From contig CAZPXF010000026.1 in assembly GCA_964590945.1 (NCBI GenBank), forward strand, positions 1 through 25,266: DNA of 25,266 nt. Reading direction: 5' to 3'. The notes below the pieces were generated by a model. It had not been told where the DNA came from. It did not search any database and saw only the letters and a program-made list of their open reading frames with translations. Origin of the DNA: CAZPXF01 sp964590945. Its GTDB lineage: Bacteria > Bacillota > Clostridia > Lachnospirales > Lachnospiraceae. Shown here piece by piece: positions 1-6,995 of this stretch. Position 1 is the first letter of the stretch. Each line of letters starts with the position of its first letter. A program made the translations under genes and the position numbers.

Positions 1-2048
1 GCATCCTCACAAAAATACATCTGGGAGTTAAATTTCGCCTTTCCCCGGACCTTCGCCTTCGTATACGTCCCGTCCGGCTGCAGATTGTGTGCTTTCGCCG
101 TATCTTTCAGCTGTACAAGCAGGATACCCTTTGCGCGGTTACGCAGTTTCTCGTCTAAAACCGGAAACAGTATCTCGACACGGCGGTCAAGATTTCGCGG
201 CATCCAGTCCGCGCTTCCCATATAGACCTCCTCTTCTCCTCCATTTGCAAAATAGAAGATCCGGCTATGCTCAAGGAAGGTTCCCACGATAGAACGGACG
301 GTGATATTCTCACTGACCCCTGGAATACCCACCTTCAGGCAACAGATGCCCCGGACGATCAGATCGATCTTCACTCCCGCCGCCGATGCTTTATAAAGCG
401 CGGCAATGATCTTCTGATCACAGAGCGAATTCATCTTCGCTATAATATGGGCCTCCTCGCCTGCCTCGGCATGAGCCTGTTCCCGCCGGATCAGCTCCAT
501 AAACCGGTCGCGCAGCCAGATCGGCGCCAATGAAAGGTAATTCCACCCCTCCGGCTCCGAATACCCCGAAAGCATGTTGAATACTGCGGTCGCATCCTCC
601 CCGATCCCCTGCCTGCAGGTGAACATTCCCATATCGGTATACAGCTTTGCCGTAGAATCGTTGTAATTTCCGGTTCCCAAATGAACGTATCTGCGGATAC
701 CGTCCTCCTCCTGACGGACGACAAGCGTGATCTTGCAGTGGGTCTTCAATCCCACAAGGCCGTAGATCACATGGCAGCCCGCCTTCTCAAGCTGCCTCGC
801 CCATCCGATATTATTTTCCTCATCAAAGCGCGCTTTCAGCTCTACCAGAACCGATACCTGTTTGCCATTCTCCGCCGCCTGCGCCAGCGCAGCCACGATT
901 GGAGAATGTCCGCTGACACGGTACAGCGTCTGCTTGATCGCAAGGACAGCCGGATCCGCAGCAGCTTTCTGCACAAATTCCACGACCGGGGCAAAGCTGT
1001 CAAACGGATGATTCATCATCAGATCCCGCCTGCGGATCTTTGCAAACAGATCATCCCCCTCGAGAAGCGGTGACGCAGGCGCAGTATACGGCTGCTCCTT
1101 TAAATGCTCAAATCCCGGAATACCATATATCTTCATCAAAAATGTCAGATCCAAAGGCCCGTGGATCGTATAGATGTCCTCCTCGCGCATCATCAGCTCA
1201 CGGCGCAGCGTCTTCAAAAGCTTCTTGTGAACGCCCTCCTCAATTTCCAGCCGGATCACTTCGCCCCACTGCCGCTTGCGTATCTTCTTCTCGATCTCTT
1301 TTAAAAGATCCGCCGCATCCTCCTCATCAATGGAAAGATCCGCATTCCGCATGATCCGGTATGGAGCCGCATCCACTACCTTATACCCTGTAAAAAGCTT
1401 CTGGATATTGCGCTCGATCACCTGTTCCAGAAAAATCGCATTTTTGGTTCCATCCTCACTGTCCTTCAGCATCAATACCCTTGGAAGACCCGATGGAACC
1501 TGAACCGTTGCAAAATCCAGCTCCTCTTTCCCTTTTTTGTTCTTTTTGGATAATAAAGCTGCGATATTCAGAGTCTTATTGCGCACAAGCGGAAATGGTC
1601 TGGAAGAATCTACCGCCATCGGCGTCAGAACCGGATAAACATTCTTTATAAAATACTTATCGGCATATTTTGCCTGCTCCTTTGTAAGCTCCTCATGATG
1701 CCGGATCAGATTCAATCCCTGCCTTTTGAGCATCGGGAACAGGGAACGGTTCAGCACATGATACTGGCTCGTTACAAACTCATGCACCTTCACATTGATC
1801 GCGGCGAGCTGCTCCTCCGGAGTCATCCCTGAGATGTCCTCCTTTTTATATCCGGCGTGAACCATATCCTTGAGAGACGCCACCCGCACCATGAAAAATT
1901 CATCCAGATTCGACGCCGTTATACTCAGAAATTTCATCCGTTCAAAGGAGGGGATAGTATGATCCCTCGCTTCGGACAGCACCCTTTCATTAAACTGCAG
2001 CCAGCTCAGCTCCCGATTTGTGTATAATGCCGGTTTCTTATAGTTCAC
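1..2048 (-). CDS. ppk1: Polyphosphate kinase 1, C-terminus cut by window edge
   Basis: PPK1 reversibly polymerises the gamma-phosphate of ATP into inorganic polyphosphate. The frame is open from 2048 to the first base, giving 682 residues of a family usually about 690-720 long, so only a short C-terminal tail is missing. The start is a GTG (protein MNYKKPALYT) preceded by GGAGGG at 2055-2060. The N-terminal domain has the typical NRELSWLQFNERVL opening and SNLDEFFMVRVASL. Catalytic-core residues are visible: Arg377 in TLYR, His437 in LKTHCKI (the expected autophosphorylated histidine), His456 in YVHLGTGNYND and His595 in EHSRIF. It is the last visible gene after pheA and a small unknown gene, 14 bases from the latter, so it is probably in their operon. 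This gene is absent from simple ATG-to-stop scans because its stop lies outside the window. Identity is very secure. Confidence 0.96.
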   Translation of the reverse strand, partial: MNYKKPALYTNRELSWLQFNERVLSEARDHTIPSFERMKFLSITASNLDEFFMVRVASLKDMVHAGYKKEDISGMTPEEQLAAINVKVHEFVTSQYHVLNRSLFPMLKRQGLNLIRHHEELTKEQAKYADKYFIKNVYPVLTPMAVDSSRPFPLVRNKTLNIAALLSKKNKKGKEELDFATVQVPSGLPRVLMLKDSEDGTKNAIFLEQVIERNIQKLFTGYKVVDAAPYRIMRNADLSIDEEDAADLLKEIEKKIRKRQWGEVIRLEIEEGVHKKLLKTLRRELMMREEDIYTIHGPLDLTFLMKIYGIPGFEHLKEQPYTAPASPLLEGDDLFAKIRRRDLMMNHPFDSFAPVVEFVQKAAADPAVLAIKQTLYRVSGHSPIVAALAQAAENGKQVSVLVELKARFDEENNIGWARQLEKAGCHVIYGLVGLKTHCKITLVVRQEEDGIRRYVHLGTGNYNDSTAKLYTDMGMFTCRQGIGEDATAVFNMLSGYSEPEGWNYLSLAPIWLRDRFMELIRREQAHAEAGEEAHIIAKMNSLCDQKIIAALYKASAAGVKIDLIVRGICCLKVGIPGVSENITVRSIVGTFLEHSRIFYFANGGEEEVYMGSADWMPRNLDRRVEILFPVLDEKLRNRAKGILLVQLKDTAKAHNLQPDGTYTKAKVRGKAKFNSQMYFCED

Positions 2049-2062
2049 TTCCAACCCTCCGC

Positions 2063-2422
2063 TTATTCTGTCAACTGTTCATCTACCATATTGTAAATAT
2101 CCCGCATGATCGCGTTTTCTTCTTCGTCCTTCACCGGAATCATGTCCAGTATTTTCAGAACTTCCTTCCGTTCAAATCTCCTTGCTTCAAGATAGACTCC
2201 TATCATTTCCATAAACTGAGGATCCACTCCGTCAGATTTGGCATATGCATCCCTGATGATTCCGGCTTCTATTTCCAAATGTATGCGAAGCTCTCCCCAC
2301 GAAAAGCTCCCTGTACAATCAAACTCTTTTACTGCGCACTCCTGCGAGGCTCCCGCGCCGGGATCCGGATCACCGGAAGTATCCTTACTTTTTTTGACAA
2401 AATGAAACAATTTTCGAAACAT
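2063..2422 (-). CDS. Hypothetical 119-aa soluble protein between pheA and ppk1
   Basis: I do not recognise this family. The protein starts MFRKLFHFVKKSKD, basic and possibly membrane-proximal, followed by a Gly/Pro/Asp-rich linker (about residues 15-28) and then an acidic, mostly helical part (about residues 40-119). There is no signal peptide, transmembrane segment or metal motif. It is likely real: AGGAGA lies 7 bases before the ATG, it sits 27 bases after the pheA stop and 14 bases before the ppk1 GTG, and all three genes point the same way. The start codon is well supported. Context alone does not reveal its job; a link to polyphosphate or to aromatic amino acid synthesis would be guesswork. 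Confidence 0.75.
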   Translation of the reverse strand: MFRKLFHFVKKSKDTSGDPDPGAGASQECAVKEFDCTGSFSWGELRIHLEIEAGIIRDAYAKSDGVDPQFMEMIGVYLEARRFERKEVLKILDMIPVKDEEENAIMRDIYNMVDEQLTE

Positions 2423-2449
2423 TATAATTCTCCTGCTGTGACAACCAGA

Positions 2450-3580
2450 TCAATAATTACCCAGAATCCTTAAATCAGACGCCTCCTCGCGCAATCCACG
2501 GATCGCATTCTTTACGGAAGGATCAGCCAGATTACCCTCCACGTCTACGAAAAATCGATACTCCCACGAGCGGCCCAGGATCGGTCTGGATTCAATCTTA
2601 CACATATTGATGTCGTTATAGATAAAGTGTGACAACAGCCGGTACAGGGAACCGCTCTCATGCGGCACTTCAAAACAAAGGCTGACCTTCTGGGCATTTT
2701 TTAAAAATACCTTCTGATTTGTTATTACTATAAATCGTGTATAGTTGGACTTATTGTGATTGATCTCATGCTCCAGAATCTCAAGTCCGTAAACCTTTGC
2801 CGCATATTCGCTGCAGACGGCCGCCTTCGTCTTATCGCAGCCGTTAAGGACCATCTGCGCCGCGATCGCGGTATTTCCCACGCTGATCTGCTGCCAATCC
2901 GGATTCTGATTCAGATACCTTGAGCTCTGCATCAGAGCCTGCGGATGGGAATAAACATGTGTAATATTTGAAATCTCCGCCCCCGGCAATCCGGCAAGGC
3001 AATGGTTGATCGGCAATACCAGCTCCGCCACAATAAAATTTTCAAATTCCACAAGCAGATCATAAACCTCGCTGACTGCCCCGGCCGAAGAGTTCTCGAT
3101 CGGGAGCACTGCAAAATCAGCCGCTCCTTCCTCAATGGCCTCCATTGCATCCCGGAACGTCGGAACGGAAAAGCTGTTGATGTTCTCCCCAAAATACTGC
3201 TTCATCGCAGCCTCTCCATATGCTCCTTTTACCCCCTGGAATACAACACGGGACAGTTCAAAATCCAATTGGTCAATACCGATAAAAGGAAGCTTCCCAA
3301 GCGCTCCAGCCCTTGTCAGGAGCTGATACTGTAATTTACGGCTCATAGCCATCATCTGCTCATAAAGCTCCTGCACGCCATGGCAGTTGAAATCATTGGA
3401 TGTCATCGCAACCACCGCGGCAAGCTTATCATTCTCCCTTTTCTTATCAAAAACCTTCAGTCCGTTCTCAATCTTATATTTCCCGACCTCTTCGATGACC
3501 TCCATTCTCTGTTCATAAAGAGCGACGATCTGCCGGTCGATCTCATCAATACGTTCCCTTAAAGCCCTCAAATCCTCCAT
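2450..3580 (-). CDS. pheA: Bifunctional chorismate mutase / prephenate dehydratase (P-protein)
   Basis: This enzyme converts chorismate to prephenate and then to phenylpyruvate in phenylalanine synthesis. The 376 residues show the expected three modules. An AroQ-type chorismate mutase spans about 1-88 (LRALRERIDEIDRQIVALYE). A prephenate dehydratase spans about 112-290, starting VVFQGVKGAYGEAA and ending in the NYTRF motif at 279-283. An ACT domain spans about 298-376, with the phenylalanine-binding ESRP at 330-333, which predicts feedback inhibition by phenylalanine. An ATG seven codons upstream (3599-3601) has no SD site and lies almost on the predicted transcription start. The ATG at 3578-3580 has AGGAGA about 7 bases upstream, so I chose it. 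It is the first gene of the pheA-unknown-ppk1 operon. Confidence 0.96.
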   Translation of the reverse strand: MEDLRALRERIDEIDRQIVALYEQRMEVIEEVGKYKIENGLKVFDKKRENDKLAAVVAMTSNDFNCHGVQELYEQMMAMSRKLQYQLLTRAGALGKLPFIGIDQLDFELSRVVFQGVKGAYGEAAMKQYFGENINSFSVPTFRDAMEAIEEGAADFAVLPIENSSAGAVSEVYDLLVEFENFIVAELVLPINHCLAGLPGAEISNITHVYSHPQALMQSSRYLNQNPDWQQISVGNTAIAAQMVLNGCDKTKAAVCSEYAAKVYGLEILEHEINHNKSNYTRFIVITNQKVFLKNAQKVSLCFEVPHESGSLYRLLSHFIYNDINMCKIESRPILGRSWEYRFFVDVEGNLADPSVKNAIRGLREEASDLRILGNY

Positions 3581-3609
3581 AGGTATCTCTCCTTTGCTCA
3601 CATGGAAAT

Positions 3610-3638
3610 ATTATAATATATTTTCTGCATAAAATCCA
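3610..3638 (-). promoter_or_regulatory. Probable pheA operon promoter with palindromic -10
   Basis: On the minus strand TATAAT (3610-3615) lies about 30 bases from the pheA start codon. A weak -35, TGGATT (3633-3638), sits 17 bases upstream of it. The sequence is a small palindrome, so TATAAT is also present on the plus strand at 3612-3617, facing the membrane protein gene at 3662; no good plus-strand -35 accompanies it. The -10 is perfect on both strands while both -35 elements are poor, which leaves room for an activator. Confidence 0.5.
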
Positions 3639-3661
3639 GTTTCTGCAGACACACTATTGGC

Positions 3662-4078
3662 ATGAAAAGGAAATTTATTTTATGCGGTATACTGGGCTGG
3701 TGCATGGAGATCATTTTCACCGGATTCCGTCCATCAGAGGGAAATCCCCGCACTTTGACAGGCCACACATCAATCTGGATGTTTCCGATTTACGGAATGG
3801 CGTGTTTCATCGACCCGTTAAGCCAAAGACTTGCAAAACGGAATACGCTCCTGCGGGGACTTATCTACACGATGGGCATTTTTTGCAGTGAATTTTTATC
3901 GGGAACTTTTCTCAAAAAACATCATCTGTGTCCGTGGGACTACAGCAAAGCGCCGTACAATATCAAAGGGCTCATCCGTCTTGACTATGCGCCTTACTGG
4001 TTCTGCGCCGGTCTTTTCTTTGAAGGCGTCCTTAAGAAAATGAATGATACATCCGCGGTTGAAAAAGCAGGTCAATAA
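3662..4078 (+). CDS. Putative ABC transporter permease-like membrane protein (PF06541/CmpB type)
   Basis: This is a 138-residue integral membrane protein with about four hydrophobic segments (roughly residues 4-20, 37-53, 64-80 and 108-125). The pattern of an N-terminal GILGWCMEIIF, a central PIYGMACFID and a late CPWDYSKAPYNIKG followed by a hydrophobic helix resembles the family called putative ABC-transporter type IV permease (PF06541). Members are common in Clostridia, and a transport role is unproven. It stands alone, divergent from pheA. No clear SD site precedes the ATG at 3662, which is unusual here; the N-terminus nevertheless begins directly with a helix as in relatives, so I keep that start. 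The pyrB promoter lies inside its last codons and stop. Confidence 0.78.
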   Translation: MKRKFILCGILGWCMEIIFTGFRPSEGNPRTLTGHTSIWMFPIYGMACFIDPLSQRLAKRNTLLRGLIYTMGIFCSEFLSGTFLKKHHLCPWDYSKAPYNIKGLIRLDYAPYWFCAGLFFEGVLKKMNDTSAVEKAGQ

Positions 4079-4087
4079 TTATATAAT
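4059..4087 (+). promoter_or_regulatory. pyrBI promoter
   Basis: TTGAAA (4059-4064), a 17-base spacer and TATAAT (4082-4087) form a near-consensus sigma-A promoter. It overlaps the 3' end of the preceding membrane protein gene. Transcription would start near 4094 and leave a leader of about 70 bases before pyrB. I see no strong hairpin with a U-run and no evident PyrR-type binding loop in that leader, so the control mechanism is not readable. Confidence 0.75.
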
Positions 4088-4163
4088 GGTACTGGATTTA
4101 CGGCGCTGCAGAGCAGTCCGTATGTACTATAGATATAGAATTCAAGATTCCAAGGAGGTCTAT

Positions 4164-5081
4164 ATGAGACATTTGATGAGTCCTCTCGATTTCACGGTTG
4201 AGGAACTGGATAAAATCATGGATCTGGCCAATGACATTGAGTTACATCCTGATAAGTACGCGCATGCCTGCGAAGGCAAAAAGCTGGCAACACTTTTTTA
4301 CGAACCCAGCACACGTACAAGATTGAGCCATGAGGCTGCCATGCTGAATCTTGGCGGCAGTGTTCTTGGATTCTCCAGCGCAGATTCCAGCTCCGCAGCG
4401 AAAGGAGAAAGCGTTTCCGATACGATCCGTATGGTTTCCTGTTATGCAGATATATGTGCCATGCGCCATCCTAAGGAAGGCGCGCCTATGGTAGCTTGCG
4501 CACATTCTTCGATTCCGGTCATCAATGCCGGCGACGGCGGTCATCAGCATCCGACACAGACGCTCACGGATCTTCTCACGATCCGTTCACTGAAAGGACG
4601 ACTTGACCATCTGAAGATTGGTCTTTGCGGCGACTTGAAATTCGGACGCACGGTGCACTCTCTGATCCATGCACTGGTTCGCTACCCCGGCATTGAATTT
4701 GTACTGATCTCGCCGGAAGAGCTGCGTCTTCCGGGCTATATCCGCCAGGATGTACTTGTGAAAACCGGAACTCCTTTTGAGGAGGTCGTCCGTCTGGAGG
4801 ATGCCCTGCCGAAGCTCGACCTTCTCTATATGACGCGTGTCCAAAGGGAACGTTTCTTCAACGAAGAAGATTATGTGCGCATGAAGGATTTCTACATATT
4901 GGATGCAAAGAAGATGGAACTCGCCCCGAAGGATATGCTCGTACTTCACCCGCTTCCGCGTGTCAATGAGATCTCTGTCGAGGTTGATAAGGATCCGCGC
5001 GCTGCTTACTTCAAACAGGTTCAGTACGGCGTTTACGTCCGGATGGCGCTGATCCTGACGTTACTTGAAATTGAAGTTTAG
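4164..5081 (+). CDS. pyrB: Aspartate carbamoyltransferase catalytic subunit
   Basis: PyrB joins carbamoyl phosphate and aspartate to N-carbamoyl aspartate, the committed step of pyrimidine synthesis. The protein has the normal length of 305 residues. The carbamoyl-phosphate loop STRTR is at 49-53, the active-site lysine loop SSAAKGES is at 77-83, HPTQTLTDL is at 129-137 and HPLPR is at 262-266. The reading frame is open further upstream to 4044, but the ATG at 4164 follows a perfect AAGGAGGT at 4152-4159 and gives the usual N-terminus, so the longer form is rejected. pyrI starts 11 bases after the stop, so the two subunits are made from one message and presumably form an E. coli-like allosteric holoenzyme. 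Confidence 0.97.
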   Translation: MRHLMSPLDFTVEELDKIMDLANDIELHPDKYAHACEGKKLATLFYEPSTRTRLSHEAAMLNLGGSVLGFSSADSSSAAKGESVSDTIRMVSCYADICAMRHPKEGAPMVACAHSSIPVINAGDGGHQHPTQTLTDLLTIRSLKGRLDHLKIGLCGDLKFGRTVHSLIHALVRYPGIEFVLISPEELRLPGYIRQDVLVKTGTPFEEVVRLEDALPKLDLLYMTRVQRERFFNEEDYVRMKDFYILDAKKMELAPKDMLVLHPLPRVNEISVEVDKDPRAAYFKQVQYGVYVRMALILTLLEIEV

Positions 5082-5092
5082 GAGGAAGTCAG

Positions 5093-5548
5093 ATGTATAA
5101 CAGTAAGCTGAATATCGGCAGCATCTCAGAGGGTTTTGTTCTGGATCACATTGAGGCCGGCAAAAGTATGGATATCTACAAATATCTGAAGCTGGACAAG
5201 CTGGACTGCACGGTTGCTATCATTAAGAATGCCAAGAGCAACAAGATGGGTAAGAAAGATATCATCAAGATCGAATGCCCGATCGATTTCATGGATCTGG
5301 ATGTGCTTGGTTTCATCGATCACAATATTACAGTCAATATCATTCAGGGTGATGAGATCGTTGAAAAAAAGACGCTTCGTCTCCCGAAAGAGATCCGGAA
5401 TGTAATAAAGTGTAAGAATCCAAGATGCATCACTTCCATCGAGCAGGAGCTGGATCATGTGTTTATACTGACAGATCCCGAGAATGCAATCTATCGCTGC
5501 AAATATTGCGAAGAAAAATATGCCGGGAGATTAAGACCGGGAAAATAA
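5093..5548 (+). CDS. pyrI: Aspartate carbamoyltransferase regulatory subunit
   Basis: PyrI binds nucleotide effectors and bridges the catalytic trimers of PyrB. The 151-residue chain has the N-terminal allosteric domain (about 1-100) and a C-terminal zinc domain with the four expected cysteines at 107, 112, 136 and 139 (CKNPRC and CKYC). Its ATG follows GGAGGA that begins in the pyrB stop region, consistent with translational coupling. Having PyrI predicts that pyrimidine flux here is controlled by nucleotide feedback at the enzyme level. Confidence 0.97.
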   Translation: MYNSKLNIGSISEGFVLDHIEAGKSMDIYKYLKLDKLDCTVAIIKNAKSNKMGKKDIIKIECPIDFMDLDVLGFIDHNITVNIIQGDEIVEKKTLRLPKEIRNVIKCKNPRCITSIEQELDHVFILTDPENAIYRCKYCEEKYAGRLRPGK

Positions 5549-5574
5549 TGCGACTGGTTTTGCCAGATACGAAA

Positions 5575-5639
5575 AGGAATCCGCCTGTCCGTTTCTGCTC
5601 CGAAAAGCCGGAACTATCAGGCCGGATAGATGGATTCCT
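5575..5639. other. Long imperfect stem-loop between pyrI and DUF5662
   Basis: The outer arms AGGAATCC (5575-5582) and GGATTCCT (5632-5639) pair over 8 bp. After a G-T wobble and one C-A mismatch, CTGTCCG (5585-5591) pairs with CGGATAG (5623-5629). Inside the loop, CTG (5595-5597) can pair with CAG (5618-5620), and TCCG (5599-5602) with CGGA (5609-5612). The element lies between convergent genes and may end transcription from either side. No clean T-run follows on either strand, so it is not a textbook terminator. Confidence 0.55.
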
Positions 5640-5684
5640 CTTCATCTGTATATTTCCTCCCAGACGCTTGATCTGCCAAAAGAT

Positions 5685-6320
5685 CTACGCCTGCACATCT
5701 TCGCCGGGTTTTCCTTTGCAGACCGGATCATGCGTACGAAGAATTGTACTTCTTAGCGGATGGTCAAGAAATGCTCTCACTTTCCGGTAGCGTTTCACCT
5801 TGATGCGCCAGCGGATATAACGATAAGTCTCTTCTTCTCCTTTTTCCGCAAGCATCGTCAGCAATTTTTCCAAAAGAGCCGCCGTCTCCGGATGCATAAG
5901 CTGGTATGCGATTCCGTTTTTATAGTAAGCAAGCGGATGCGTCTGGTTATAGTTCGCGCCCTGATATGTCCTGGAAGCGGACACCCGGTCTATGAACATT
6001 TCAAATACGTACTTTTCCGGCATCTTCATGCCTCCGATCCCCTTTTTGGGAGGAAGCACATAATCGATCCAGTATTCATAATGATGCCGGTTCCTTCCTT
6101 TGTGGTGAAGCCACGCCGAGGAATAACCGATATCCTCACGCTCCGCATTATTCGGACTTCTTGTGCCCTGATAATACTTTGCCCCCACCAGAAATTCTGT
6201 CGGACTGTACTTCGACAGGTCATGCATAAGCCCCTGCCTGTATAGTCCGATAGCAAAACAACCCTTCATAACAAGTATCTTGTGATGGGTAATTGTCTTA
6301 AAGTGCGAAATTGCTTTCAA
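5685..6320 (-). CDS. DUF5662 family protein (His-rich, unknown function)
   Basis: This is a 211-residue soluble protein that I recognise as DUF5662-like. Conserved-looking polar clusters are HHK early on, GLMHDLSKYSPTEF, and WLHHKGRNRHHYEYW. The spacing of the H, HD and HH-RNRHH groups suggests a metal site like that of an all-helical hydrolase, which is an inference. A longer ATG frame reaches 6548, but it would overlap the TraX gene by over 200 bases. The TTG at 6318-6320 has GGGAG 7 bases upstream, and its last bases form a TTGA overlap with the TraX stop, so TTG is the likely start (protein MKAISHFKTITHHK). It is the last gene of the GH13-TraX-DUF5662 operon. Confidence 0.82.
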   Translation of the reverse strand: MKAISHFKTITHHKILVMKGCFAIGLYRQGLMHDLSKYSPTEFLVGAKYYQGTRSPNNAEREDIGYSSAWLHHKGRNRHHYEYWIDYVLPPKKGIGGMKMPEKYVFEMFIDRVSASRTYQGANYNQTHPLAYYKNGIAYQLMHPETAALLEKLLTMLAEKGEEETYRYIRWRIKVKRYRKVRAFLDHPLRSTILRTHDPVCKGKPGEDVQA

Positions 6321-6988
6321 AATGATACTCCCTTTCCATACTTTATAAAATACAGCGCAAGCAGATGACCCGGATAAAAGATATAAAAGAAATATTTCAT
6401 CTTCCGTCCTTCTTTTCCCCCGTAAAAATACAGCGGTACTGCCGCAAGCATTCCCCACTTCTGGACGGATCCTGCCAGCACATTCAGTAATGTCGGAGAC
6501 ACCCTCTTCCAGCGCTCCCTGTACGAAGCACAATTTGAATAGAGACACACCAGCAGAATCCCAAAATAATTATAGTCCGTGCGAAGAACGCTGGCCAGCG
6601 CCAGAACGCCTGCAAACACAAGGAGCTTCCAGCCCATACTGTGTATTCTTTCCATGCTCTCCAGCAGTATCAGCGCCAGAAAAAAAGTAAACATCACATT
6701 CTGATGGCCGGGCGCGAAACAGGAATCGTAAAATGCCAGATCAAACGGTATTTCTGAAACACAGGCAAAGACAAGCATACGCAGCATATATTTCCGCAGG
6801 TCATGCGTGTGCCCGAATCCTTCCACAATCAAAAATGCAAAAATCGGAAATGCGATCCTGCCGACGATCCGAAACCCCGGAATATCCGGATAGAAGATCA
6901 CGCCGATGTGGTCAATCAGCATCGTTACGGCCGCGATCCATTTCAGATTACAGGCGGTCAGCTCCGGAAGCCGTTTTTTTTCATTCAT
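6317..6988 (-). CDS. TraX family membrane protein
   Basis: The 223-residue polytopic membrane protein resembles the TraX family, named for the F-plasmid pilin N-acetylating protein and found as stand-alone genes in many Firmicutes. The opening CNLKWIAAVTMLIDHIGVIF with GRIAFPIFAFLIVEGF is typical. Several further hydrophobic segments follow, including the GHQNVMFTFFLAL stretch and LRTDYNYFGILLV. An acyl-transfer role is only suggested by the family. A TTG start seven codons earlier (7009) is possible, but the ATG at 6986-6988 follows GGAAGG placed in the end of the upstream gene, so I use it. It begins 7 bases after the GH13-like gene stop and its own stop overlaps the next start. Confidence 0.87.
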   Translation of the reverse strand: MNEKKRLPELTACNLKWIAAVTMLIDHIGVIFYPDIPGFRIVGRIAFPIFAFLIVEGFGHTHDLRKYMLRMLVFACVSEIPFDLAFYDSCFAPGHQNVMFTFFLALILLESMERIHSMGWKLLVFAGVLALASVLRTDYNYFGILLVCLYSNCASYRERWKRVSPTLLNVLAGSVQKWGMLAAVPLYFYGGKEGRKMKYFFYIFYPGHLLALYFIKYGKGVSF

Positions 6989-6995
6989 ATATAAA

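Noticed and set aside
4044..4163. N-terminal extension of pyrB by 40 codons
   Set aside because: It would overlap the preceding gene and the pyrB promoter; the ATG at 4164 has a perfect SD site and the family N-terminus.
6321..6548. 76-codon extension of the DUF5662 gene
   Set aside because: It runs antiparallel in phase through TraX coding sequence on the same strand and has no start signal; TTG at 6320 has one.
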